A stretch of DNA of 64,000 bases from Bacillota bacterium (GTDB taxonomy: Bacteria; Bacillota; Clostridia; Christensenellales; CAG-314). The DNA lies in assembly GCA_023458375.1 (NCBI GenBank), contig JAEWZT010000005.1, forward strand, positions 53,054-117,053. The letters run 5' to 3'. A model generated the notes under the pieces. That model searched no databases, was not told the origin of the DNA, and was given only the letters and a program-made list of their open reading frames with translations. This document shows positions 52,253-60,621 of the stretch, in pieces. The first letter of the stretch is position 1; every line of letters starts with the position of its first letter. The translations under genes and the position numbers were made by a program.

Positions 52253-53687
52253 TATGCGCCGCATAATGGCGATAGACAGGCGCCGCCGCTCTTTGCTCAG
52301 ACGCTGCGAGTCGCAAAAACAGCTTTCACAACTGCGCATTGAAAGGGAGCTTTCAGCCTTTGAAAAAAAATGCGTCAAACAGCTAGACAAACTGTCTATG
52401 GTATTTGACTATTCTTCTTTGCAAAAGCAAAAGTTTGAAATAGCTATAAAGAAATTTGACGTTATAAAGAACCACTATGCCTACCGGAAGGTGAACCACG
52501 CCTACACCGAAAAACTTTTTCAGCTTAAAAGCGGCGAATACCAAAACAAGAGATGGGCAGAGGGCATAAAGGGGGGAGTTGAGGAAATTTCCGCCGTTTT
52601 GCACACCCAATATATTGAGGATTTATACGCTGTCAGGGAAAAGAGGCGCGCATTTATTACTAAGCGGCAGGTCATTTTAGGAAAAGCCTTGGAAAAAGCC
52701 CCCGCGCAACAGCAGATTGCCGACGCCAAGCAAGCCTTTGAGAAGAACAAGCAGGAGTTTTCTCAGCAATACGACGAATTAAGAGAGACCCTTATTTTAG
52801 AAGAAAAACAAAAGCTTGAAAGTTTTAATGAAAAAATACGGGCAAAAATAGCTCTTTTAACTGACGAATATAATGAATACAGCGTAAATACGCCCACCCT
52901 TGACGAAAAAACCTGCTTAAAGGTTGAAAACCTCTGCATGTATTTCGGCGGGCTTCGCGCCGTAGAAGATTTGACCTTTGACGTTAAAAAAGGCGAGATT
53001 TTCGGGCTTATAGGTCCTAACGGCGCGGGCAAAACCACCGTCTTTAACTGCATTACGCAGTTTTATAAGGCGACCAGGGGAAATATCTATTTTAATACCC
53101 GCGACAATGTAACAATAGATTTAAGGAGCCGCTCCATTCACGATGTGGTGCTCTCTGGCATAGCGCGCACATTCCAAAACGTGGAAGTCATAAAAGAAGT
53201 GAGCGTTTTGGAAAATATGCTTATAGCCGCCACCCGCCAATACAATTCGGGGCTTTTAGGTCATATGTTCCACAGCGCGCTGCTAAAAAAAGAGGAACAG
53301 GACATAAGGCAAAAAGCCCAAGAAATTTTAGAGTTTATGGGGCTTTCCTCTTATAAAAACTGGCTGGCATGGGGACTTCCCTACGGAATACTAAAAAGAA
53401 TTGAAATAGCGCGCACCTTAATGTGCAAACCCAGTTTGATAATTATGGACGAGCCTGCGGCGGGTCTTAACGACACCGAAACAAAAGAACTTGCCAAACT
53501 CATTAAAGAAATACGCGTCAAATACAACTGCGCAATTTTCCTAGTTGAACACGACATGGGGCTTGTAATGGATATATGCGACAGGATTTGCGCCATAAGC
53601 TTCGGTAAAATGCTTGCGCTTGGCACCCCTAAGGAAATTCAAAAAGACAAGCGCGTGCAGGAAGCCTACTTGGGCGTGGAAGGATAA
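52233..53687 (+). CDS. livG: LivG-type ATPase with long charged helical N-terminal extension
   Basis: 484-aa protein; normal LivG is about 255. Residues from about 226 are a standard LivG ATPase: LKVENLCMYFGGLRAVEDL, Walker A GPNGAGKTT, Q-loop RTFQNVEVI, a degenerate signature LPYGILKRIEIARTL, Walker B LIIMDEPAAGLN, switch His in VEHDMGLVM, and the LivG tail GTPKEIQKDKRVQEAYLG. Residues 1-225 are almost entirely Lys/Arg/Glu/Gln-rich and helix-favouring with heptad-like spacing, without Cys clusters or membrane segments; no known domain recognised. One uninterrupted frame encodes both parts, and GGGAGG precedes the ATG inside livM, so the extension belongs to the protein. Confidence 0.9.
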   Translation: MAKTSDNMRRIMAIDRRRRSLLRRCESQKQLSQLRIERELSAFEKKCVKQLDKLSMVFDYSSLQKQKFEIAIKKFDVIKNHYAYRKVNHAYTEKLFQLKSGEYQNKRWAEGIKGGVEEISAVLHTQYIEDLYAVREKRRAFITKRQVILGKALEKAPAQQQIADAKQAFEKNKQEFSQQYDELRETLILEEKQKLESFNEKIRAKIALLTDEYNEYSVNTPTLDEKTCLKVENLCMYFGGLRAVEDLTFDVKKGEIFGLIGPNGAGKTTVFNCITQFYKATRGNIYFNTRDNVTIDLRSRSIHDVVLSGIARTFQNVEVIKEVSVLENMLIAATRQYNSGLLGHMFHSALLKKEEQDIRQKAQEILEFMGLSSYKNWLAWGLPYGILKRIEIARTLMCKPSLIIMDEPAAGLNDTETKELAKLIKEIRVKYNCAIFLVEHDMGLVMDICDRICAISFGKMLALGTPKEIQKDKRVQEAYLGVEG

Positions 53688-53699
53688 GGGGGGACGCAA

Positions 53700-54419
53700 A
53701 TGGAAAATTTATTGCAGGTAAAAGATTTAAGAGTGTCCTACGGTCCTATTCAAGCCATAAAGGGAATTAATATTGAAGTAAAAGAGGGCACAATCGTAGC
53801 GTTGTTGGGCGCAAACGGCGCAGGCAAAACCACTACCCTTAAAACTATTTCGGGTTTAGTTAAGCCTCAAAGCGGCAAGATTTTATTTAACGGCGAGGAG
53901 ATACAGTCAAGACATACTTACGCCATTTCTAAAATGGGGGTAATGCAGTCGCCCGAAGGACGGCAAATACTCGTGGGGCTTACGGTTGAAGACAACTTAA
54001 AAGCGGGAGCTTATCAAATAAAGTCAAGAAGCAAAACCAAGCAAAACTTTGACAGGGTATATTCGCTTTTTCCCATATTAAAAGAAAGAAGCAAACAACA
54101 GGCGAATACGCTTTCGGGGGGCGAGCAGCAAATGCTTGCCATAGGCAGAGCCTTAATGGGCAGCCCCAAGCTGCTGTTGCTGGACGAGCCGTCGCTGGGG
54201 CTGGCACCCCTTATTATTAAAGATATTTTTGAGACGCTGGTTCAGATAAGGCAGGAGGGCACGACCATTTTAATTGTAGAGCAAAACGCTTTGCAGACTT
54301 TAAAAATTGCAGACTACGGTTACGTTTTGGAATTGGGCAAAATATCAATGCAGGGCAAAGCGGACGATTTGCAAAAAGACGACAGGCTTGTTGAGGCGTA
54401 TCTGGGCGGAAAAAAGTAA
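53700..54419 (+). CDS. livF: LIV-type ABC transporter ATPase LivF
   Basis: 239-aa second ATPase. Walker A GANGAGKTTTL, signature LSGGEQQMLAIGRAL, Walker B LLLLDEPSLGLAP, switch region VEQNALQTL, and the LivF end VEAYLGG. 12 bp after livG with AAGGGGGG. Pairs with LivG to power the LivHM pore. Confidence 0.96.
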   Translation: MENLLQVKDLRVSYGPIQAIKGINIEVKEGTIVALLGANGAGKTTTLKTISGLVKPQSGKILFNGEEIQSRHTYAISKMGVMQSPEGRQILVGLTVEDNLKAGAYQIKSRSKTKQNFDRVYSLFPILKERSKQQANTLSGGEQQMLAIGRALMGSPKLLLLDEPSLGLAPLIIKDIFETLVQIRQEGTTILIVEQNALQTLKIADYGYVLELGKISMQGKADDLQKDDRLVEAYLGGKK

Positions 54420-54481
54420 AACTAATTAACTTGCAAAGACAAGTAATTAAAATATAAAAATTTTTTATGGAGGAACAAAAA

Positions 54482-55873
54482 ATGAAAAGAAAACTAAGTG
54501 CAATCGTAGCCCTTATTTTAGTGGCAGTTTTGTGCTTTTCTCTCACCGGCTGCGGCAAGATAACCGTGCAGGGCGTTGACGAAGAAAATCACGTTATAAC
54601 CGTTGGTAATACTGCGGCTACTACGGGCGCATTTTCTAGCGTAGGCGTTCCCTTTAACTATGCGCTGGAAGCATACCTTTGGTATTTTTCTACCCAAACT
54701 GACGGTTACAAGGATGCGCAAGGTAACAAATATACCTTCGATTTCATTCACTACGACGACGGCTTTGACGGAGCGGTAGGAGCTACCTACACCGAAAAAC
54801 TCGTTGAGGAAGACAAAGTTTTCGCTCTCGTAGGGCACTTCGGCTCTAACACGGTTGCCGCGACAGTTGACTACATTGAGGAAATCGGAGTTCCCATGGT
54901 TTACGGCGTTACCGGTGTTCCCCAATTGTTTGAGACGGAACGCAACGTAATGACCGTTCAACCCATTTACAACACAGAGGGTATGGCAATGCTGGCTACC
55001 GCCGTTGCTCCCACTGCCAATAGCATGGGTCTTGGGGGAACCAAAATCGGCGTTATAGCTACTACCGACGAAGCCGGCTCTTCCATTAAGGCGGGCATCA
55101 TGCTTGAAGCAAATACGCTGGGCTTAGTAAAAGACACCAACATCTTCTACTTTGACGTTGACGCCGCCGCGACTGACTATTCCGCCGCCGTTAACGGCTT
55201 AAAGGCTAAGGGCTGCGACGTAGTAATTATCGCCGCTAACCAAGCTCCCTTTATCAACATCTCAAAGCAATTCGCAACAAGTAACTACGAAAACGTAAAA
55301 ATCATTACCTCTTACGTCAGCGCTAACGCCACCGCTATGGGAACTCTTGCCACCGCGGGTGTAATGACGGCAACGAGAAAAGTATTTGCAGGCGCTTGGT
55401 TATACACAGGTTCCATGCCTTCCGAAACTAAGGGCTGGCAGGACTTTGTAGAGTTTGTAAGAATAATGACCCTTTACGCAAAACACAACAATGAAACCCT
55501 TGTAAAATACGACGACCCCACCTGGGGCGCGTTTCTTAACATTTACTTTGGTTCTTACGACTGGGCAAAAGACGGCGTTGGCGGATACTGGATTAACTCT
55601 TACGCAATGGCGGGCTATGTCGCAGCTAACGTTTTCTGCCAAGGTCTTGAAAGAATGAGCGGAGAAAAATTAACGTGGAAAGCTTATATCAACGCCATGG
55701 AAGAAGCTCCCATAAATATCCCCATGGGTCTTTCCGTTAACTATGCGAACGGACAAAGAATCGGTATCGCTGCTTTGGCTGTAAACGAATACACCGTTGC
55801 CGCAGTTCAAGGAACGCTTTACCGCAACATCACCTCTTTGGCAGACATTGAAGCTGCTTATAAAGCAAAATAA
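54482..55873 (+). CDS. livK: LIV-type substrate-binding lipoprotein
   Basis: 463-aa periplasmic-binding-protein type 1 lipoprotein, captured at the cell surface for the LivHMGF importer. Signal peptide with lipobox SLTGC (Cys 24). Mature domain starts HVITVGNTAATTGAFSS, typical of LivJ/K, and continues with VFALVGHFGSNTVAATVDY and VIIAANQAPFINISKQF. At 463 aa it is longer than classical LivK (about 370), with many aromatic residues in the C-terminal lobe (WGAFLNIYFGSYDW), like the amide/organic-acid binding relatives. GGAGG before the ATG; the frame extends five codons upstream only. Confidence 0.9.
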   Translation: MKRKLSAIVALILVAVLCFSLTGCGKITVQGVDEENHVITVGNTAATTGAFSSVGVPFNYALEAYLWYFSTQTDGYKDAQGNKYTFDFIHYDDGFDGAVGATYTEKLVEEDKVFALVGHFGSNTVAATVDYIEEIGVPMVYGVTGVPQLFETERNVMTVQPIYNTEGMAMLATAVAPTANSMGLGGTKIGVIATTDEAGSSIKAGIMLEANTLGLVKDTNIFYFDVDAAATDYSAAVNGLKAKGCDVVIIAANQAPFINISKQFATSNYENVKIITSYVSANATAMGTLATAGVMTATRKVFAGAWLYTGSMPSETKGWQDFVEFVRIMTLYAKHNNETLVKYDDPTWGAFLNIYFGSYDWAKDGVGGYWINSYAMAGYVAANVFCQGLERMSGEKLTWKAYINAMEEAPINIPMGLSVNYANGQRIGIAALAVNEYTVAAVQGTLYRNITSLADIEAAYKAK

Positions 55874-55906
55874 AAATAGTGCTTTTTTAAAGGTTTGCTA
55901 ACTAAG

Positions 55907-55938
55907 GGAGGGGAAATTTTTTGAAAAGTTTCCCCTCC
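55907..55938 (+). other. Intercistronic hairpin after livK
   Basis: Perfect 10-bp stem (GGAGGGGAAA at 55907-55916 with 55929-55938), 12-nt loop, no T-run afterwards. It may protect the livK 3' end or lower downstream expression. Confidence 0.7.
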
Positions 55939-55965
55939 GAAAAGACCATTTACGGGAGTAAAAAC

Positions 55966-56856
55966 ATGCTAAGTTTTAACAAAAAAACGGCAAAATTACA
56001 AAAAGAAAATCTTGCCTATATTGAAGAAGGCAAGGGCGAAAAGGTTATTTTGGTGCACGGAAATATGTCCTCAGGCGCCCATTTTTTACCCCTTATAGAT
56101 TTACTTAAAAGCAAGTTTACCCTCTTGGCGCCCGATTTAAGGGGCTTTGGCGACAGCAGCTACAACAACCGTTTTGATTCTATGGACCAATTAGCCGAAG
56201 ATTTAAATGAATTTATGGAGGTATTAAACATACCTTCCGCTCACTTTGTCTGCTGGTCGGCGGGCTGTCCCGTTACCTTAAAACTGGCGGCCATGTATCC
56301 TCAAAAGGTAAAAAGTATTTTTGCCATTGAGGGGGGGAGCCACAAAGGTTATCCCATTTATAAAAAAGACAAAAACTTCCAAAGCGTATTTGGAAGCCCA
56401 TATAAAAGCAAGGAAGAAATGGCGCAAGACCCCGTTCAGGTTACCCCCGCGCTCAATATGATTAAAACCAAAAACGCGGCGGGGATGTCGCAAATTTGGG
56501 ACGCCGTCATTTATACTTGCAAAAAACCAAGCAAAGAAGACAATGCCCAATATATTGCCGAAACGCTTAAACAGCGCTGCTTAATTGACCTTGACTGGGC
56601 GCTTGCGAACTTAAACATGTCGCATGAATATAACGCCTACGGCAAGGGAAGCGCGGACATTAAAAAAGTAAACTGCCCCGTTGCCTTTACTACGGCGGAC
56701 AAAGACCTGTCCGTTCCCCCGTGGATGGTTATGGAAAACGTCAACGCTTTCCCCGCCGCACGCTTAATTGCATACGTTGACTGCGGTCACTCTCCCTTGA
56801 TAGACTGCCCCCAACAGCTTGCGCAAGACGTGGTAAGCTTTATAGAAAACAAATAA
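55966..56856 (+). CDS. Alpha/beta hydrolase
   Basis: 296-aa alpha/beta hydrolase without signal peptide. Seen: oxyanion HGNMSSGAHF, the nucleophile elbow VCWSAGCP (Ser, first Gly of GxSxG replaced by Cys), an Asp in TTADKDLSVPP and the His in DCGHSPLID. The substrate is unknown; in this operon a thioester or an ester of a hydroxyacid is plausible. The ATG at 55966 behind GGGAG is chosen; an upstream TTG at 55921 lies inside the hairpin. Confidence 0.85.
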   Translation: MLSFNKKTAKLQKENLAYIEEGKGEKVILVHGNMSSGAHFLPLIDLLKSKFTLLAPDLRGFGDSSYNNRFDSMDQLAEDLNEFMEVLNIPSAHFVCWSAGCPVTLKLAAMYPQKVKSIFAIEGGSHKGYPIYKKDKNFQSVFGSPYKSKEEMAQDPVQVTPALNMIKTKNAAGMSQIWDAVIYTCKKPSKEDNAQYIAETLKQRCLIDLDWALANLNMSHEYNAYGKGSADIKKVNCPVAFTTADKDLSVPPWMVMENVNAFPAARLIAYVDCGHSPLIDCPQQLAQDVVSFIENK

Positions 56857-56939
56857 TTTTAGGCGAAAAAAGCAAAGCCTTATCCTTATTATATATACAG
56901 CAACCGACGAAGTTTTTCGGCGCGTTAAAGGAGAAAAAT

Positions 56940-58241
56940 ATGGCAAAAGTAATTACGATAGGTCAGGCGTTAGACCTTGTCAAATCAAACGACGTCATCG
57001 TTACCGGCTTAGGGTGTGCAGAAGCGAGGGAATTTTTTGCTCACCTGCATGAAATCGCACACAGAGTTAAAAACGTTACAATTACAAATTGTCTGCCAAT
57101 GGGGGATTTTGTTTATTTTCAAGACCCCAAGTATAAAGAAAGTTTTCAGCTTGACGGCTGGTTTTATTCTCCCCCCATGCGCAAGGCGCACATGAACGGA
57201 AATATTTCCTTTATTCCCAACCACCTGCACCTAGCTGCAATCAAACGCCTTGACAACAAAAGAACAAATATTTATGTGGGCAACTGCACGCCCCCCGACA
57301 AGCACGGCTATATTTCCCTGTCTCTTTCCAATACCTACGAAAAGAGGATGATGGCTGACTGCGACTACATTATTTTAGAAGTAAATAAAAAATTCCCCCG
57401 TACCTTAGGCGACGTTCAAATGCACGAAAGCCAAGTTGACTATTTCGTCAACGTTGACTATGACGTGCCTGAAATACCCGACGTTGCCCCTTCGGAAAAA
57501 GATAAAGTCATAGGCAAGTATATAGCCGATATGATTAACGACGGCGACTGCATTCAGTTGGGCATAGGGGGCATACCTAACGCCGTTGCGGCAAGTTTAT
57601 ACGGCAAGAAAAACTTAGGCGTCCACACCGAAATGCTTACTACCGAAATGGCAAAGCTGGCAAAGGCGGGCGTTATAAACGGCGCATGCAAGCAGATACA
57701 CAAGGGCAAAATGGTGGGTGCTTTCGCTATGGGCACAAGAGAGCTTTACGACTACATTGACGACAACCCCGCCTGCGCCATTATGGACGGCGGCTATGTC
57801 AACGACCCCTATGTTATAGCGCAAAACGACAACCAAGTTTCAATAAACACCTCTATGGAAGTGGACGTTACCGGTCAATGCTGCTCCGAGAGCATAGGCT
57901 CTATGCAGTTTAGCGGCAGCGGCGGACAGATTGACACGGCAACGGGCGCGCAAATGAGCAAAAACGGCAGGTCCTTTATTGCTTTGTATTCTACCGCTAT
58001 GGTAAAAAACAAGCAGACGGGCGAAAGGGAAGAAGTAAGCAAAATTGTAGCGCAGCTTAAACAGGGCGCCGCCGTTACCCTTTCCAGAAACGACCTGCAT
58101 TACCTTGTAACGGAATACGGAATGGTTAATTTGAGGGGGACCTCCATTAAGGAAAGGGTTGAACGCATTATAAGCGTAGCCCACCCCTCTTTCCGCGAAC
58201 AGATTTGGAAAGACGCCAAAGACGCGGGGATTATTTATTAA
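56940..58241 (+). CDS. Acetyl-CoA hydrolase/CoA-transferase family (butyryl- or 4-hydroxybutyrate-CoA:acetate CoA-transferase type)
   Basis: 433-aa family I CoA-transferase of the Cat2/AbfT/But type. Seen: the CoA-handling GIGGIPNAV, HTEMLTTEM with the likely catalytic Glu231 that forms the glutamyl-CoA thioester, and the signature FSGSGGQIDTATGAQ. These enzymes swap CoA between butyryl-CoA, or a hydroxyacyl-CoA, and acetate. In this cluster it would release butyrate or activate an imported acid. AAGGAG precedes the ATG. Family assignment is strong; the exact acyl substrate is not. Confidence 0.9.
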   Translation: MAKVITIGQALDLVKSNDVIVTGLGCAEAREFFAHLHEIAHRVKNVTITNCLPMGDFVYFQDPKYKESFQLDGWFYSPPMRKAHMNGNISFIPNHLHLAAIKRLDNKRTNIYVGNCTPPDKHGYISLSLSNTYEKRMMADCDYIILEVNKKFPRTLGDVQMHESQVDYFVNVDYDVPEIPDVAPSEKDKVIGKYIADMINDGDCIQLGIGGIPNAVAASLYGKKNLGVHTEMLTTEMAKLAKAGVINGACKQIHKGKMVGAFAMGTRELYDYIDDNPACAIMDGGYVNDPYVIAQNDNQVSINTSMEVDVTGQCCSESIGSMQFSGSGGQIDTATGAQMSKNGRSFIALYSTAMVKNKQTGEREEVSKIVAQLKQGAAVTLSRNDLHYLVTEYGMVNLRGTSIKERVERIISVAHPSFREQIWKDAKDAGIIY

Positions 58242-58286
58242 AAAACTTTTCCCATCTTTTTTCTTGGGGGCTGACGCTTCCGCTTG

Positions 58287-58321
58287 CGGGCGCGGCAGGG
58301 CTTTTCTCCCCTCCGCGCCCG
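58287..58321 (+). other. GC-rich intercistronic hairpin
   Basis: 9-bp stem (CGGGCGCGG at 58287-58295 with 58313-58321) with an inner 4-bp stem; no T-run follows. Between the CoA-transferase and the second hydrolase. Confidence 0.65.
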
Positions 58322-58370
58322 TAAAGAAAAAAGGAAAAAAACAAAAAATACTTATATAGGAAGAGACAAA

Positions 58371-59186
58371 ATGTATTTTGATTTTGAAGGCAAACAAATA
58401 TATTACGAAAAATACGGCGTCGGCAAGCCGATAATTTTACTAAACGGCGTAATGATGAGCACCGTTAGCTGGAAGCCCTTTATCCCCTCGTTAAGCGAAG
58501 CCAACACCTTAATTCTTTTAGACTTTTTAGACCAGGGGAACAGCTTTAAAATGACCTGCGGCTACTCGCAGGATATACAGGTGGAAGTGCTCAAAGCGCT
58601 TTTAGACCATTTAAACCTTGAAAAGGCAAGCGTTATGGGCATATCTTACGGCGGCGAGGTGGCGCTTAAATTCGCTATAAAATATGCAAACAGAATTGAC
58701 AGGCTGCTTTTATTTAACACTACCGCTAAAACGGGCGATTGGCTTAAAGACATTGGCAGGGGCTGGAACCAAATAGGCGACACGCTTGACGGGCAAGCAT
58801 ATTACAACATAACTATCCCCGTCATTTACAGCAGCGGTTTTTATCAAAGGGAAATAGCGTGGATGAAAAACAGGGAAGCTAAGCTAATACCGCTTTTTTC
58901 CACAAGCACTTTTCAAGACCGCATGAAGCGCCTTGTTAACAGCGCCGAAGACCACGACTGCCAAAAGGACGTGCATAAAATCACCAACCCCACTTTGATT
59001 GTAGCTTGTATGGAAGATACGCTGGTGCCAAAGGTTGAGCAGGATTTTTTGGCGCGTGAGATAAAAAATTCCCAATACGTCGCCGTAATGGGTTCGGGGC
59101 ACGCAAGCATGTATGAAAAGCCTCTAACCTTTGTGTCCTTAGTTTTGGGCTTCGTCAACGCAAAGCAGACTTCTTTTGAAATTTAG
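58371..59186 (+). CDS. Alpha/beta hydrolase, second of cluster
   Basis: 271-aa alpha/beta hydrolase, about as related in layout to the first (55966) as family members generally are. Seen: nucleophile elbow VMGISYGGEVAL, an Asp in ACMEDTLVP and the His in GSGHASMYEKP; the oxyanion loop reads LLNGVMMSTVSW, without the usual HG. No signal peptide. The ATG at 58371 behind AGGAAGA is preferred, since the longer frame begins inside the hairpin. Last gene of the cluster; substrate unknown. Confidence 0.85.
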   Translation: MYFDFEGKQIYYEKYGVGKPIILLNGVMMSTVSWKPFIPSLSEANTLILLDFLDQGNSFKMTCGYSQDIQVEVLKALLDHLNLEKASVMGISYGGEVALKFAIKYANRIDRLLLFNTTAKTGDWLKDIGRGWNQIGDTLDGQAYYNITIPVIYSSGFYQREIAWMKNREAKLIPLFSTSTFQDRMKRLVNSAEDHDCQKDVHKITNPTLIVACMEDTLVPKVEQDFLAREIKNSQYVAVMGSGHASMYEKPLTFVSLVLGFVNAKQTSFEI

Positions 59187-59187
59187 T

Positions 59188-59217
59188 TTGTATTTTTAAC
59201 TTTTGTTATGCTATAAT
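59188..59217 (+). promoter_or_regulatory. Predicted promoter of phosphodiesterase gene
   Basis: TTGTAT (59188-59193), 18-bp spacer, TATAAT (59212-59217) with extended -10 TGC. Confidence 0.65.
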
Positions 59218-59254
59218 CGTGTAAGAAAAGCAAACTAAGCGGGAGGAAGAAGCT

Positions 59255-59797
59255 TTGTCAAAAACTTTGTTTTGTTCAGATATACACGGTTCGGTTACTT
59301 ATACTAAAATGCTTTTAAGGGCTTTTGACGCTTGCGGCGCTCAAAAGCTTTTTATTTTAGGCGACCTCTATTACCACGGTCCGCGAAACCCTTTTACCAA
59401 GGAATATATGCCGAAAACCGTGGCCGAACTGCTAAACGGCTACAAGGGCGTTATCCACGCAATAAGCGGAAACTGCGACAGTCCAGTGGATAAAATGATA
59501 AGCGAGTTCCCTTTTCACCGCGACGGCATTGTAAAATGCGGGACGCACAATGTGTATATCACCCACGGGCACAGATACCACCCTCAAAATCTGCCCCAAG
59601 GCGATTACGGCATTTTTATTTACGGGCATACCCATGTGGGGGAACTGCGCAAAGAAGGAAATCTTATCATAGCCAATTGCGGCTCCGTCGCCCTGCCTAA
59701 GCAAAACTCCCCCCATTCGTATTTGCTGCTGGATGCAACCAGCCTTTCTCTTTACGATTTGGAAAAGGGCGAAGTAATTAAGCAAATCATTTTTTAA
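59255..59797 (+). CDS. YfcE-like metallophosphoesterase
   Basis: 180-aa calcineurin-like phosphodiesterase of the YfcE/MJ0936 group. Metal-binding motifs in order: CSDIHGS (Asp9, His11), GDLYYHG, GNCDSP, THGHRYHP and YGHTHVGE. YfcE acts on phosphodiesters in vitro; the cell substrate is not known. The start codon is TTG, with GGAGGAAG at good spacing and no nearby ATG. Own promoter and terminator. Confidence 0.9.
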   Translation: MSKTLFCSDIHGSVTYTKMLLRAFDACGAQKLFILGDLYYHGPRNPFTKEYMPKTVAELLNGYKGVIHAISGNCDSPVDKMISEFPFHRDGIVKCGTHNVYITHGHRYHPQNLPQGDYGIFIYGHTHVGELRKEGNLIIANCGSVALPKQNSPHSYLLLDATSLSLYDLEKGEVIKQIIF

Positions 59798-59823
59798 CTG
59801 TTATTTTAACGATATTTTGCGAC

Positions 59824-59855
59824 AATAAGGCTTAACAATTTAAGCCTTATTTTTG
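59824..59855. terminator. Bidirectional terminator
   Basis: 12-bp stem (59824-59835 with 59840-59851), tetraloop, T-tract; lies between the convergent phosphodiesterase and XRE genes. Confidence 0.85.
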
Positions 59856-59918
59856 TCTGTAAAAAGGCATAATCTTTTGCATATTTGATATTTTGCATTT
59901 TCATTACAAAAAAGCCTT

Positions 59919-60266
59919 TTAGACATTCTCCTTTGTATCCTGCCCGTCTAAAAGACCCTCCAAATACGTCAGCGCTTTCATTTGACCCCGCTGACTTAGC
60001 TTGCAAAACAAGTTAAGTAAATTGCGCTGTTCTCTGGTAAGGGCTGCTTCTTTTATATTAATTATTCCGTAATCGTTTTCGCGCCCAAGCAAATAATCTG
60101 TGCTGACTTGAAAATAATTTGCCAAAGCCAAAATTTTAGACGCCGAGGGCTGCTGACCTTTTTTCCAGCCCTCCATTGTCGTTGCGGGAATAAGCGTTTC
60201 TTTTGATAACTTATACTGAGTAATGCCCTCTTCCTTCATTAGTTCTTCCAATCTTTTTAAAAACAT
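59919..60266 (-). CDS. XRE family transcriptional regulator
   Basis: 115-aa regulator with an N-terminal Cro/CI-type helix-turn-helix (residues about 14-45: TQYKLSKETLIPATTMEGWKKG split at the turn, then LALANYFQVSTDYLLGREND) and a short C-terminal helical region. Divergent from the giant lipoprotein gene at 60622, with a 16-bp palindrome between them, so it may regulate itself and that gene. No phage genes are adjacent. The Shine-Dalgarno sequence is GGGGG. Confidence 0.88.
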   Translation of the reverse strand: MFLKRLEELMKEEGITQYKLSKETLIPATTMEGWKKGQQPSASKILALANYFQVSTDYLLGRENDYGIINIKEAALTREQRNLLNLFCKLSQRGQMKALTYLEGLLDGQDTKENV

Positions 60267-60325
60267 ACTGTTTACCCCCGACTTTTTAATTTTTTCTTAA
60301 TTTTTATCTAATATTTAAAAAAGTA

Positions 60326-60371
60326 TTGACATTTACTTAAAAAAGAATTAGATTAATACTTAATTAAGTAT
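60326..60371. promoter_or_regulatory. Promoter and palindromic candidate operator between XRE and lipoprotein genes
   Basis: TTGACA (60326-60331), 17-bp spacer, TAGATT (60349-60354) on the plus strand, directly abutting a perfect 16-bp palindrome ATACTTAATTAAGTAT (60356-60371). A leader of about 250 nt without a gene follows (60372-60621). Confidence 0.5.
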
Positions 60372-60621
60372 CAAAGTTTCTTAATAAAGAAATAAATATC
60401 TCTTGCGCTTTTTCGCGGGGAAGTTTTTAAAAGGCAGCAAGCGCCAAATTAAGTCTAAGTTTGCTATTGATTTACATAAGTTTACTAATTACCTTACTTA
60501 TATTTAATTTAGGGCTTTTTGACGAATATTTTTGTATTGAGAGGGCGGTAAAAAACTAATCGCAATGAATTTTGAGTATCTATAAATAATTATTATAAAA
60601 ATTAATTTGGAGGAAAGTAAA

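Noticed and set aside
59919..60266. XRE gene as a sign of a prophage
   Set aside because: No integrase, structural or lysis genes or attachment repeats were seen nearby.
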